The position numbers were made by a program, and so were the translations under genes. The notes below the pieces were generated by a model that had not been told where the DNA came from, did not search any database, and saw only the letters and a program-made list of their open reading frames with translations. DNA of 64,000 nucleotides from Burkholderiales bacterium PBB6 (GTDB lineage: Bacteria > Pseudomonadota > Gammaproteobacteria > Burkholderiales > Burkholderiaceae_C): NCBI GenBank assembly GCA_002255925.1, contig NKIH01000005.1, positions 62,001 to 126,000 of the forward strand, in the 5' to 3' direction. This document shows, one piece after another, positions 20,387 to 29,031 of the stretch (positions within the stretch are counted from its first letter, which is position 1; each line of letters starts with the position of its first letter).

Positions 20387-21292
20387 TCAAACGTTGGGGG
20401 CGGTGAGGAACGGCAGTGCGCGGGCCAGCAGCGCATCTGGCGCTTCTTCAGGAATGTAGTGGCCGCAGGGCACGGTTTCACCGCGCACGTCGTCGGCCAC
20501 GCGGCGCCATTCATCGAGCGGCTGGAAGCAGCGCTGCACCACACCATCACGGCCCCACAGGATGAGCAGCGGCGCGCTGACGCGCACACCGTTGTCGCGG
20601 TCATGGCGGTCGTGCTCCAGGTCAATGCTGGCGGCAGCGCGGTAGTCCTCACACATGCTGTGGGCGGCGCCGGGCAGTGACAGCGCCCGCGTGTACTCGG
20701 CGAAGGCCCGGGCATCAAACGGCGACAGGCCGGCGCTGCGCCCGCCCATCACGTCACGCAGGTAGGCGGCGGGGTCGGCTTCGATCAGGCGCTCAGGCAG
20801 GGGCGACGGCTGGATCAGGAAGAACCAGTGCCAGTAGGCGCGCGCAAAGGCCTCGGTGGTTTGCTCGTACATCGCCAGCGTGGGCGCAATGTCCAGCAGC
20901 ACCATGCGGCGCACGGCGGCGGGGTGGTCCACCGCCAGGCGGTGCGCCACGCGGGCGCCGCGGTCGTGCGCCAGCACGCTGAACTGCGCATGGCCCAGGT
21001 GCTGCATCACGCGCAGCATGTCGCGCGCCATCACGCGCTTGCTGTAGTTGGCGTGGTCGGGCGCGCCGCTGGGTTTGGATGAATCGCCATACCCCCGCAG
21101 GTCAGCCAGCACCAGCGTGAAGTGCTGAGCCAGCACCGGCGCCACCTTGTGCCAGATGGCGCTTGTTTGTGGATGCCCATGCAGCAAGAGCAGCGGCGCG
21201 CCCTGCCCGCCCACCCGCACGCGGATGTGGTGGTTCGGCTCGGTCTCGATGTGGTGGGTGATGAAGCCGGGGAACAGGTCTGGCGTGGTCAT
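20387..21292 (-). CDS. Haloacetate (fluoroacetate-type) dehalogenase, alpha/beta hydrolase
   Basis: 301 residues. The whole active-site set of fluoroacetate dehalogenases is present, in near-identical spacing to the structurally known enzymes. These are the nucleophile Asp110 in HDRGAR with carboxylate-binding Arg111 and Arg114, Asp134 of the triad, His155 and Trp156 in YWHWFF (the fluoride pocket), Tyr217, and catalytic His278 in CGHYIPEEAP. The oxyanion region is HGHPQTS. The family hydrolyses haloacetates to glycolate with halide release; many relatives act only on larger haloacids or esters, so fluoride cleavage is predicted, not shown. It heads an operon with leuCD and is divergent from a LysR regulator. 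Confidence 0.85.
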   Translation of the reverse strand: MTTPDLFPGFITHHIETEPNHHIRVRVGGQGAPLLLLHGHPQTSAIWHKVAPVLAQHFTLVLADLRGYGDSSKPSGAPDHANYSKRVMARDMLRVMQHLGHAQFSVLAHDRGARVAHRLAVDHPAAVRRMVLLDIAPTLAMYEQTTEAFARAYWHWFFLIQPSPLPERLIEADPAAYLRDVMGGRSAGLSPFDARAFAEYTRALSLPGAAHSMCEDYRAAASIDLEHDRHDRDNGVRVSAPLLILWGRDGVVQRCFQPLDEWRRVADDVRGETVPCGHYIPEEAPDALLARALPFLTAPNV

Positions 21293-21382
21293 GGTGCTTC
21301 CGATCGGATGCGGCCATCGTATGCGTGAATCAGCTGCTCATAATGTCGATTCAGGCAGCTCTTCAGGTCGCTCAGGTTATCA

Positions 21383-22297
21383 ATGGACGGGTTTTCCGAC
21401 ATCGCGTTTTTCTCGGTCGTGGTCAAGCAAGGCAGCCTGGCCGCGGCGGCGCAGCAGCTAGGCGTCACGCCCCCGGCGGTCAGCAAGCGCCTGGCCGCGC
21501 TGGAGCGGCGCCTGGGCGTGCGGCTGCTGCTGCGCACCACCCGGCGCATCAGCCTGACGGCCGAGGGAGAAACCTACCTGGTTGATGGCGCACGGGTGCT
21601 GGAAGAGCTGCAGGCGCTGGAGCGCACCGTGGCGGGCAGCCGCGCTGTGCCCAAGGGCCTGATGCGCGTATGCGCCACGCTGGGCTTTGGCCGCCGGCAC
21701 CTGGCGCCTGCGCTGTCGGCCTTCGCGCGGCAATGCCCGGAGGTGGACCTGCAACTGCACCTTACCGACCTGCCGGTGAACCTGGTGGAGCAGGGGTTTG
21801 ATCTGCAACTGCGCTTTGGTGATTTGCCCGATGCCCGCCTGACCGCCCGCCTGTTGGCGCGCAACCAGCGCGTGCTGTGCGCGTCGCCGGCTTACCTGCA
21901 GCGCGCCGGCATGCCGGCATCACCGCGTGAGTTGGCGCAGCACGCCTGCCTGTTCATTCGCGAGAGCGATGAAACCTTCGGCAGCTGGCACCTGCGCAAC
22001 GGCAGCAAGCTCGAAACCGTGAAGGTGCGCGGGCCGCTGGCCTCGAACGACGGTGAGTGCGTGCTGGGCTGGGCGCTGGACGACCACGGCATCCTGATGC
22101 GCTCACTCTGGGAAGCGGCACCACTGCTGCGTACCGGCCAGCTGCAGCGCGTGCTGCCCGACTGGCGCCTGCCGTCGGCGGACATTCACGCCGTGTTCCC
22201 GGCGCGAGATCATCTGTCTGCCAAGACACGCGCCCTGGTGGATTTCCTGCTGCGCACCTTCGAGCCGCACCGGGCCACTGAAGACGGCGCCTGGTAG
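21383..22297 (+). CDS. LysR-family transcriptional regulator (hydrolase-leuCD operon)
   Basis: 304 residues with a canonical N-terminal helix-turn-helix (AAAAQQLGVTPPAVSKRLAALE) and the CrgA/DmlR-like effector domain (GLMRVCATLGFGRRH). Its ATG is 90 bases from the divergent dehalogenase-like gene, so it most likely regulates that operon. The close resemblance to DmlR-type regulators of hydroxy-diacid catabolism fits a catabolic role for the neighbouring leuCD. Confidence 0.9.
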   Translation: MDGFSDIAFFSVVVKQGSLAAAAQQLGVTPPAVSKRLAALERRLGVRLLLRTTRRISLTAEGETYLVDGARVLEELQALERTVAGSRAVPKGLMRVCATLGFGRRHLAPALSAFARQCPEVDLQLHLTDLPVNLVEQGFDLQLRFGDLPDARLTARLLARNQRVLCASPAYLQRAGMPASPRELAQHACLFIRESDETFGSWHLRNGSKLETVKVRGPLASNDGECVLGWALDDHGILMRSLWEAAPLLRTGQLQRVLPDWRLPSADIHAVFPARDHLSAKTRALVDFLLRTFEPHRATEDGAW

Positions 22298-22386
22298 CCC
22301 CACCGCAGCCGCCAACCTTGCTGCACGCAGGAATAGCCCGGCAGGCCAGAATGCATCATCGCCAGCCAACACCCTCAGGAGACACC

Positions 22387-23079
22387 ATGGGCCACACCAT
22401 CACCTTCACCCGCCCCGACGGCCAACCCGCGCGCGGCTATCTGGCCGAACCCGCGAACGCCACCAACGCCCCGGGCGTCGTGGTGATCCAGGAATGGTGG
22501 GGCCTGAACGACCAGATCCGCGGCGTGGCTGACCGCCTGGCCGCCGCCGGCTACCGCGCGCTGGTGCCTGACCTGTACCGCGGCAAGCACACCGTGGAAG
22601 CCGAAGAAGCCCACCACCTGATGGACGGGCTGGACTTTGGCCAGGCCGCCTCGCAAGACATTCGCGGCGCCGTGCAGTACATGAAGGCGGGCTCCGACAA
22701 GGTCGGCGTGACCGGCTACTGCATGGGCGGCGCGCTGACCGTGCTGGCCATGACCATGGTGCCCGAGGCCGATGCCGGCGTGGTCTGGTACGGTCTGCCG
22801 CCGCTGGCCTATGTGGACGCCAGCAAGATCACCGCCCCGCTGATGGCCCACTGGGCGACGCAGGACCAGGCCTTCGCCATTGCCGATGTGGACGCCCTGG
22901 AAGCGGTGCTGAACACGGCCGGCGTGGCGTATGAGGGCCACCGCTACCTGGCCCAGCACGCCTTCGCAAATGAAACCGCGCAAGGCCCGGGCCGCCTGCC
23001 TTCTACCCAGTACGACGCCGCCTGGGCGCAAATGGCCTGGGACCGCACGCTGCGCTTCTTCGGGCGCACGCTGGGCTGA
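22387..23079 (+). CDS. Dienelactone hydrolase family protein
   Basis: 230 residues from an ATG preceded by CAGGAGAC. The catalytic cysteine elbow GYCMGG (Cys near 117), an Asp in the QDQAF region and the His in QHAFANET form the DLH triad. The conserved GVVVIQEWWGLN contains the Glu that primes the Cys. Classical members open dienelactones to maleylacetate in chloroaromatic degradation; many chromosomal homologues have other ester substrates. No chlorocatechol genes lie nearby. Confidence 0.9.
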   Translation: MGHTITFTRPDGQPARGYLAEPANATNAPGVVVIQEWWGLNDQIRGVADRLAAAGYRALVPDLYRGKHTVEAEEAHHLMDGLDFGQAASQDIRGAVQYMKAGSDKVGVTGYCMGGALTVLAMTMVPEADAGVVWYGLPPLAYVDASKITAPLMAHWATQDQAFAIADVDALEAVLNTAGVAYEGHRYLAQHAFANETAQGPGRLPSTQYDAAWAQMAWDRTLRFFGRTLG

Positions 23080-23110
23080 CGCCCGCTTGAAAGAGGGCTG
23101 AGGCGCCGGT

Positions 23111-23866
23111 TCACGGCGCGTCAGCCCAGCGCAGGTGCACCACCCGCAAGCCCTGCGCCTTCAAGGCCGCCAGCATGGTGGGCAAGGCGCGCGCGGTCTG
23201 GTCTTGCGCGTCGTGCAGCAAGATGATGCCGCTGCCCTTCGGACGCAGCTGCGCCAGCAGCCGCTCGGTGAGCATGGCCGGGGTTTGATCCGGCAGCCAA
23301 TCATCAGCGCCGGCATCCACCGACATCACCGTGATGGCCTGTGCCTTCAACGCCGCGCGCAAGGCCGGCGTCTCTTCCAGAAACGGAAAGCGGTAGGCCG
23401 CAGGCTGCCCGCCAAACACCTGCCGCCAGGCCGCCTGCATGGCCGACAAATCGGCCAGCTGGGCCGCTTCAGGCAACTCACCAAAGTGCGGATGCTGGAA
23501 GCCATGCATGCCCACCGTGTGGCCCGCAGCCGCCACCTGCTTCGCCAGCGCTGGCTGCTGCAACAGCGGCTCACCGTTCATGAAAAACGTGGCCAACACA
23601 CAGTGCTGCGCCAACGCCTGCAACACCAGCGGCGTTGATTCCGCACGCGGGCCGTCATCAAACGTGAGCAGCACTTCGCCGGGCTGCAAGGGCAGCGGCG
23701 GGTGCTGCACAGTGCCGTAGGCGGCAGCGGCACGAGGCAGCGTGAGGGTGCGGCTGGTGCCGAGGGTGTCGGCGGGGCAGCTGGCTGAGGCCATGGTGGA
23801 AAAGAGCGCGGTAATGAACGCGGTGATGGCGTGCGACGTGAAAGTCTTGGCGATGCGCGTTGCCAT
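23111..23866 (-). CDS. Polysaccharide deacetylase (NodB homology), secreted
   Basis: 251 residues, started at the ATG of MATRIAKTFTSHAI, which leaves a signal peptide ending near ASAS; the frame is open further upstream but without protein-like sequence. The NodB domain shows motif 1 LTFDDGP, motif 2 HTVGMHGFQHPHF (metal-binding His residues), motif 3 RFPFLEE in place of RxPY/F, motif 4 DAGADDW and motif 5 IILLHDAQ. It should remove N- or O-acetyl groups from an envelope or extracellular polysaccharide. The acceptor is unknown. Confidence 0.86.
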   Translation of the reverse strand: MATRIAKTFTSHAITAFITALFSTMASASCPADTLGTSRTLTLPRAAAAYGTVQHPPLPLQPGEVLLTFDDGPRAESTPLVLQALAQHCVLATFFMNGEPLLQQPALAKQVAAAGHTVGMHGFQHPHFGELPEAAQLADLSAMQAAWRQVFGGQPAAYRFPFLEETPALRAALKAQAITVMSVDAGADDWLPDQTPAMLTERLLAQLRPKGSGIILLHDAQDQTARALPTMLAALKAQGLRVVHLRWADAP

Positions 23867-24061
23867 GTTCGCTGTCTTGGTCGTTGCCTGGTTCACTGCA
23901 CTTCGCATTGCTTGTGGCCCCATGCCTGCCTGGCTGCTTGATGAAGAAGGGAGTCTAGCTTTGGCGATAGATGCGGCCGAAGAGGACTCCATCCGCTCCG
24001 TCTGCGCTGTGTCGTTGCTGATCAGCGTCATTCACGGTAAGCCGTTTTGGTGGGCAGATCT

Positions 24062-24478
24062 TCAGGCAACAAAGCCAGATTTCAGGAGCGTTTCCACCGG
24101 CGCAAACAAAGGCGAAGGCAGGCGTCCCCAAGGGAACCAGTGCCAGCCCTCGCACTTGTGCGGCTCCACATTGACCGGGGCGCCCACGGTTTGCCTGGCC
24201 ACCACAAACAGCGTGACGTGCTGCTGCCCCAGCTCAGGGAAAGCATCATTGGCATACGGCCCTGCGGTCACAGGCCCGAGCTCAAGCCCGGTCTCTTCCA
24301 GCAATTCGCGCCGGGCACATTCCTCAACGGACTCGCCAAATTCGAGCCGCCCACCTGGACCCGCCCAAGTGCCTGCCCCGTGCGAGCCAAGCCGCTTGCC
24401 GAGCAGGACCATGCCGTCGCGCACAACGAGAACACCAACGCCTACGCCGACGGTTTGGGAGGCTTCAGGAGATGTCAT
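24062..24478 (-). CDS. NUDIX hydrolase
   Basis: 138 residues from the ATG of MTSPEASQTVGVGVGV. The Nudix box GX5EX7REUXEEXGU is complete, running from GGRLEFGESVEECARR into ELLEETGL. The front is GTWAGPGG, as in NUDT15/MutT-like enzymes. Such proteins hydrolyse nucleoside diphosphate derivatives; the substrate is not predictable. Its ATG overlaps the upstream stop (TGATG), so it is translationally coupled to the small secreted protein before it. Confidence 0.9.
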   Translation of the reverse strand: MTSPEASQTVGVGVGVLVVRDGMVLLGKRLGSHGAGTWAGPGGRLEFGESVEECARRELLEETGLELGPVTAGPYANDAFPELGQQHVTLFVVARQTVGAPVNVEPHKCEGWHWFPWGRLPSPLFAPVETLLKSGFVA

Positions 24479-24912
24479 CAGCGTGCTTGGCTTTCTGGTT
24501 GGAGCGCATTCGCGGCCGCCTCGTGAATGTCGGTGCACACCTTCGCCAGGGATGGAGCGCAGCTCCTTGAAGACAGGTGATCGATACGCTTCAAACGCTC
24601 CGCGCTGGCTGTGGCGTCAATGTGGTGAATGACGAACCTCAGGAAGGCCGGATCCTTTCGACCGAGCGTGGCGAGCACTGGCGTGTCGCGCCATCTATTG
24701 GCCAAGGTACCCGTGACGGACTCGCTGAAACCTTCAGCAACTGCCCCGTCATCGCAGTGGCCGTATCGAGCAAAGCTTCGATGCAGCGCAGGCCAAGACT
24801 TCTGGCCGCCGGCCACTCTCAAAGCGGCCTGCTCGTCAGCCGGCGAGCAGGCGGTCGACGCTGTCGCCCAAGACAGCATGAGCAACACAAAAAGGGCTCT
24901 GGGCAGTTGCAT
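24478..24912 (-). CDS. Small secreted protein of unknown function
   Basis: 144 residues from the ATG of MQLPRALFVLLMLSW, which gives a signal peptide ending STA-C near residue 22; longer starts lack one. The mature protein has four or more cysteines (CSPADEQ, GHCDDG, SCAPSLAKVC), suggesting disulphides in the periplasm. Its helical pattern does not match a family I recognise. It is coupled by TGATG to the Nudix gene and follows the TonB-C lipoprotein gene on the same strand. Confidence 0.65.
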   Translation of the reverse strand: MQLPRALFVLLMLSWATASTACSPADEQAALRVAGGQKSWPALHRSFARYGHCDDGAVAEGFSESVTGTLANRWRDTPVLATLGRKDPAFLRFVIHHIDATASAERLKRIDHLSSRSCAPSLAKVCTDIHEAAANALQPESQAR

Positions 24913-24989
24913 GATTTGAATGGTTTGACGTTGCGCTGTGGCGAGCAAACGCTGGTTTAGACGCATCAGAACAGAGCTTGGCGGCAACG

Positions 24990-25649
24990 TTACTGCAGAC
25001 GCCAGTCGTACATGACCGAGAACACCTTGTCTGCTGGAACGGCCGTGCTGACTTCGTCGTGCGCCATGCAGGCTGCAACGGCGTTCAATGTCAGCGCCCT
25101 CAACGTCCGAAGCGGCGGCGAATCAGCCTGCAGTTGGCTCACGATCTTTCCGGCCGCTACATCCCTGCGGAACAAGACGACGATGCGTCCCGTCTCTTCA
25201 GCTCGTCTCGCTGCATGAGGATATTCCGGGCTGATGCAGCGGTGCGGGCTGTACGCCGGCGCGGACGGGAGCCAGGCTAGATCCAGTGTCCGCTGCTCAG
25301 CCACGACCTTCCGTGCAGGCGCAGACGCATCGATCTCAAAGGCAGGAGAGAACTTGCACTTCAACACCGCCCCCGGCAGTGCGGCATCAACGGCCGCGCT
25401 GCCCGTGCTCTCGGCCATGGACGCAGCAGACACCTCGCCCGCGGCATCGACCGAAATGGTCAGCGTGGCCCGAGCAACCGCGGCCTGCGCCAACAGGAAC
25501 GGTGCCGGGAGCAGGCAGCCGGGCAGCAGAACCGAGCCAAGGCGCAAGGGCGGGGCTTTGGGCGCGGTGATGGGAGCTGGGGGTGGGCTCGCGCATGCGG
25601 TGAGCAAGGTACTCGCCAGAAGGCACGCAGGATGATGATAGGGACGCAT
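24990..25649 (-). CDS. Lipoprotein with TonB C-terminal-like domains
   Basis: 219 residues. The signal peptide has lipobox LLTAC (Cys near 19) followed by a proline-rich linker (PPPAPITAPKAPP). Residues 50-120 and 130-215 each look like a TonB C-terminal fold; the second is clearer (SPEYPHAARRAEETGRIVVL, then LQADSP--RTLRALTLNAV). Unlike true TonB it has no N-terminal membrane helix, so it cannot couple to ExbBD in the usual way and may be a periplasmic partner or scaffold. It is probably co-transcribed with the two genes downstream. Confidence 0.75.
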   Translation of the reverse strand: MRPYHHPACLLASTLLTACASPPPAPITAPKAPPLRLGSVLLPGCLLPAPFLLAQAAVARATLTISVDAAGEVSAASMAESTGSAAVDAALPGAVLKCKFSPAFEIDASAPARKVVAEQRTLDLAWLPSAPAYSPHRCISPEYPHAARRAEETGRIVVLFRRDVAAGKIVSQLQADSPPLRTLRALTLNAVAACMAHDEVSTAVPADKVFSVMYDWRLQ

Positions 25650-25744
25650 TGCTGGAGTTCTGGAAAGTTGAATCGACCCTCAGTCGAATTCCTTGGATAC
25701 ATGCATCCGCATCAGATCCTGAGCAAAGGCAAGCACCGTTAGCG

Positions 25745-25793
25745 GTGGCGCACCTAGGCTGTGGCGCTCGTTAGCGGCACATCGGTGCGCCAC
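25745..25793. repeat. Perfect 10-bp inverted repeat with nested direct repeats
   Basis: GTGGCGCACC and GGTGCGCCAC are separated by 29 bases, and CGTTAGCGG occurs twice within or beside the structure (25737 and 25768). It lies 60 bases beyond the stop of the PEP-CTERM gene, so it may act as its terminator, though no T-run follows. Confidence 0.55.
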
Positions 25794-25853
25794 TCGTCAA
25801 CATTGCCGTTCGTCGTGAAAACAGCAAGTACCAACGATGCAGTTATGCAAAGT

Positions 25854-26510
25854 TCAAGCTGGACGCCTCCGCCGCAGCCCCGCCAACATGGCCAAGCCTG
25901 CCGTCATCAGAGCCAGCGAACCTGGCTCAGGCACTGCGGAAACACTGATATTGTCGAGCGCCAATCCTGCATTGCCTTCGTTCAGTCCAGTAAAAATCAG
26001 CGTGGTGCTTGTCCCGGTTGCTACAAAATCAAAGACCATGGAGGACCAGCCCATGGGAGCAGCCTCTCCAGGGAACACATAAAGGTTTGCGTTGGTGAAG
26101 GAGAGCTGCTGATTGACCAAGCTACCCACACTCACAGTGCCAAATTTCGTATTCAGGTACGGCGGCGCATACAGGTAATTCGCGCCCAGCTCGAAAGTCA
26201 GTCGATAGGCTTGATTGGCAGTGGTCGACAAGGTCTGACTGATCTGCCCCGGTGCTATCGCATTCAGGTCAAGGGAATAGTTGCCATGCGCAGCCGGCCA
26301 AGGAGTCCCGACGACGTCGACGCCACCAGCGCCCACCGTCCAGTTGGTCAGACCAGCGTTACCTGCATTGAATTGAGCGCATTGGGTCGACCCCGCGGGA
26401 CACGTTCCGTCCCATCCGCTGAATACCTCGAAACTTCCGTTCTGAACGATGTTGTCAGCCCATGCGGGTACTGAACTCATTGCTAACGCAACGATTAGTG
26501 TTGGCTTCAT
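25854..26510 (-). CDS. PEP-CTERM protein with DUF642/choice-of-anchor-C-type domain
   Basis: 218 residues: a signal peptide (MKPTLIVALAMSSVPAWA), a beta-sandwich domain starting NIVQNGSFEVFSGW and ending LALDNISVSA, typical of DUF642/choice-of-anchor C proteins, and a C-terminal VPEPGSLALM, hydrophobic helix and RRRR sorting tail. PEP-CTERM proteins are cut and anchored by an exosortase (EpsH/XrtA). None is in this window, so it must be elsewhere. The role is probably in extracellular matrix or carbohydrate binding. The region upstream to 26737 is AT-richer and probably holds its promoter. Confidence 0.9.
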   Translation of the reverse strand: MKPTLIVALAMSSVPAWADNIVQNGSFEVFSGWDGTCPAGSTQCAQFNAGNAGLTNWTVGAGGVDVVGTPWPAAHGNYSLDLNAIAPGQISQTLSTTANQAYRLTFELGANYLYAPPYLNTKFGTVSVGSLVNQQLSFTNANLYVFPGEAAPMGWSSMVFDFVATGTSTTLIFTGLNEGNAGLALDNISVSAVPEPGSLALMTAGLAMLAGLRRRRPA

Positions 26511-26737
26511 TGATTTTTTCTCCCTGATCGAATTTCAAATAGCCAAGAGCCATTGCAGCCCCCGACGCAGGCCATTTTGATATGTTTTCAAGGTGTATCA
26601 AGTCAGCATGCTGAGACTTTGATTGAAACCGACACGCCCCAGCCCATCCACGACTGAATGAGGGACGGCTGATTTACTGGAGGGCAGACAACGGTTTGCC
26701 GCTTGGCGCTGATCCGCCGGGCGGTGGACCAATACCA

Positions 26738-27649
26738 TCACCGCCCAATTCCCGCCGCCCCCACCACCCCACACAACCAATCCATCACCGCCCTCACCCT
26801 TGGCGAAAGATGCCTCCGGTTCGGATACAGCAAATTCAGCGGCATCGGTGGCGCCGGGTATTGCGGCAGCACTTCCACCAGCGCGCCGCTTTGCAGGTGC
26901 GCGGCCTGCCCGATGTTGGGCACCTGGATGATCCCCAGGCCCGCAAGGCAGGCGGCTGAGTAGGCTTCGGCGTTGTTCACGGTCACGGCGCCTTGCATGG
27001 CGATGCTTTGGGGCGTGCCGGTTTCATCGGTGTATTCAAACCCGGCTGATTTGCCGCCCAGCGTGCCCACGAAGTGAATCAGCCGGTGATGCTGCAAATC
27101 GGCCAGTGTGTGCGGCACGCCGTGGGCTTGCAGGTAGGCGGGGCTGGCGCAATTGAGTTGGCGCATTTCACCCAGCGGCCGGGCCACCAGGCTGGTGTCC
27201 ACCACGCTGCCGGTGCGCAGCACGCAGTCGAAGCCTTCGCGCACCAGGTCGACGCGGCGTTCGGTGCTGCTCACTTCCACTTCGAGCAGCGGGTGCGCGG
27301 CCAGCAACTCTGGCAGGCGCGGGATGACGACGTGCCGCGCCAGACCGGTGCTCATGTCGATGCGCACGCGGCCGGCCAGGCCCTGGGTCTTGTGCTGCTG
27401 GAACATGCTCTGCAGCTCTTCCATGTCGGCCAGCACGTCTTTGCTGCGCTCGTAAAACGCCTGGCCGTCTTGCGTCAGCTGCACACGCCGCGTGGTGCGG
27501 TGAAGCAGGCGCGCGCCCAGTTCGGCCTCCAGCTGCTGCACCGCGATCGATGCGCTGGCCTTGGGCAGGTTCAGGCTGAGTGCAGCCTGGCTGAAGCTGG
27601 CCAGCTCAGCCACGCGGTGAAAGATGTGCAGGCGCTCAATCGGGTTCAT
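26738..27649 (-). CDS. LysR-family transcriptional regulator (SDR-linked)
   Basis: 303 residues. Helix-turn-helix at residues 15-40 (FSQAALSLNLPKASASIAVQQLE) and a CrgA-like effector domain starting GRVRIDMSTGLARHVV. The ATG abuts a palindrome at 27650-27669. It is transcribed away from the short-chain dehydrogenase gene and probably regulates it. Confidence 0.92.
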   Translation of the reverse strand: MNPIERLHIFHRVAELASFSQAALSLNLPKASASIAVQQLEAELGARLLHRTTRRVQLTQDGQAFYERSKDVLADMEELQSMFQQHKTQGLAGRVRIDMSTGLARHVVIPRLPELLAAHPLLEVEVSSTERRVDLVREGFDCVLRTGSVVDTSLVARPLGEMRQLNCASPAYLQAHGVPHTLADLQHHRLIHFVGTLGGKSAGFEYTDETGTPQSIAMQGAVTVNNAEAYSAACLAGLGIIQVPNIGQAAHLQSGALVEVLPQYPAPPMPLNLLYPNRRHLSPRVRAVMDWLCGVVGAAGIGR

Positions 27650-27669
27650 TGTTCGATTATTGGCGAACA
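27650..27669. promoter_or_regulatory. Candidate LysR operator directly upstream of the regulator ATG
   Basis: TGTTCG and CGAACA form a perfect 6-bp inverted repeat around eight bases (ATTATTGG), starting at the base next to the start codon. Occupation would block the regulator's own translation start region, consistent with autorepression. Confidence 0.5.
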
Positions 27670-27771
27670 GTTAAACCATGGATTGCTTATTTATGCGGAG
27701 ATGTCGAATCAATAGACTGCCGTCATGCCTTCAACAGGCCGTCCAGGAAACCACCCAACCGGAAGCACCCC

Positions 27772-28560
27772 ATGACCGCACACACCTCAGCCACCAAGAC
27801 AACCACCACTCCGATCGCGCTCATCACCGGCGGCAGCCGTGGCCTGGGCAAGAGCACCGCCCTGCATCTGGCCGCACAGGGCAGCGACATCATCCTCACC
27901 TACCGCAGCGCCAAGGCGGAAGCCGAAGCCACGGTGGCGGCCATCCAGGCGCTGGGCCGCCACGCCGTGGCCTTGCAGCTGGATGTGGGCCACAGCGCCA
28001 GCTTTGCCGGCTTTGCTGAAGCCGTGAAGCACGCGCTGGCCACCACCTTCGGCCGCAGCCGTTTTGACCACCTGGTGAACAACGCGGGCGAAGGCCGGCA
28101 CGCCAGCTTCATGGAAACCACCGAGGCGCAGTTCGACGACCTGATGAACGTGCACCTGAAGGGTGTGTTCTTCCTGACGCAGGCGTTGCTGCCGTTGATG
28201 AATGACCGTGGCCGTATCGTCAACATCTCCAGCGGCCTGACGCGCTTCGCGCTGCCCGGCTACGCCGCCTATGCGGCAATGAAGGGCGCGGTGGAAGTGC
28301 TGAGCCGTTACCTGGCCAAGGAGCTGGGTGAGCGCGGCATTGCCGTGAACACGCTGGCGCCGGGCGCGATCGAGACTGATTTCGGCGGCGGCGCGGTGCG
28401 CGACAACGCGCAGCTGAACCAGTTCGTGGCGGCGCAAACCGCACTGGGCCGCGTGGGCCAGCCAGACGACATCGGCGGCGCGATTGCCGCCTTGCTGGCC
28501 CCGGGCAGTGGCTGGGTCAATGCCCAGCGCATCGAAGCGTCCGGCGGGATGTTCGTGTAA
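27772..28560 (+). CDS. Short-chain dehydrogenase/reductase
   Basis: 262 residues from the ATG of MTAHTSATKTTTTPIAL. Classical SDR motifs are present: ITGGSRGLGKS cofactor loop, NNAGEG, catalytic Ser in ISSGLTRF, YAAMK with Tyr and Lys, and the APGAIETDF segment. Arg residues after the beta-2 strand (TYRSAK) favour NADP(H). It is the target candidate of the divergent LysR regulator. The substrate is unknown. Confidence 0.9.
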   Translation: MTAHTSATKTTTTPIALITGGSRGLGKSTALHLAAQGSDIILTYRSAKAEAEATVAAIQALGRHAVALQLDVGHSASFAGFAEAVKHALATTFGRSRFDHLVNNAGEGRHASFMETTEAQFDDLMNVHLKGVFFLTQALLPLMNDRGRIVNISSGLTRFALPGYAAYAAMKGAVEVLSRYLAKELGERGIAVNTLAPGAIETDFGGGAVRDNAQLNQFVAAQTALGRVGQPDDIGGAIAALLAPGSGWVNAQRIEASGGMFV

Positions 28561-28581
28561 ACACCCCGCCGGCCTCGCTCA

Positions 28582-28947
28582 TCAGCCCATCCGCAGGCCG
28601 GGGGCTTGCACGGGCACCGCCTCTTCACGCGGCACCAGCCACCAGGTCAGCAGGTAGGCCACCAGGCCGGTGCCGCCGCACAGCACCAGCATCGTGAAGC
28701 CCAGGCGCCACAGCCAGGTGGGCAGGCCGCTGATGCGGGCCAGGCCGCCGCACACGCCACCGAGCCAGCGGTCGTTGCGGCTCAGGCGCAGCTTGTTCAG
28801 GGCCGACATCAGCGGCTGTGTTTGAGCAGCTGACGAAGGCAGCGGGCTGTTCAGCAATCGGGCCTTGGCCTGCTCGTATTCAGTGGCCGTCAGTTGGCCG
28901 CGCTGGTGCAGGTCGGCCAGGGCTTGAAGTTCTTCGCTGAGGCTCAT
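28582..28947 (-). CDS. SHOCT-PspC domain protein
   Basis: 121 residues from an ATG with GGAG seven bases ahead. Residues 1-32 form a SHOCT-like helix pair (LADLHQRGQLTATEYEQAKARLL). Residues 50-110 are a PspC domain (RWLGGVCGGLARISGLPTWLWR, then two membrane-spanning stretches and WWLVP). PspC proteins are inner-membrane factors linked to envelope stress. No other psp genes are near, so this is a stand-alone member. Confidence 0.88.
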   Translation of the reverse strand: MSLSEELQALADLHQRGQLTATEYEQAKARLLNSPLPSSAAQTQPLMSALNKLRLSRNDRWLGGVCGGLARISGLPTWLWRLGFTMLVLCGGTGLVAYLLTWWLVPREEAVPVQAPGLRMG

Positions 28948-29031
28948 GGTGGGCTCCGGGGTGGTGTGTTGCGATGGGTGAACTGTGCGCCCACACGCCC
29001 CCTGCCGCCAGTGCCATGCGACAGGCCGCGT

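Noticed and set aside
23867-24031. N-terminal extension of the polysaccharide deacetylase
   Set aside because: The extra residues are low-complexity and would bury the signal peptide that begins at the ATG at 23866.
25737-25793. Integron attC site
   Set aside because: The GTTAGCG elements do not fit the GTTRRRY/RYYYAAC core rules, and no integrase or cassette array is visible.
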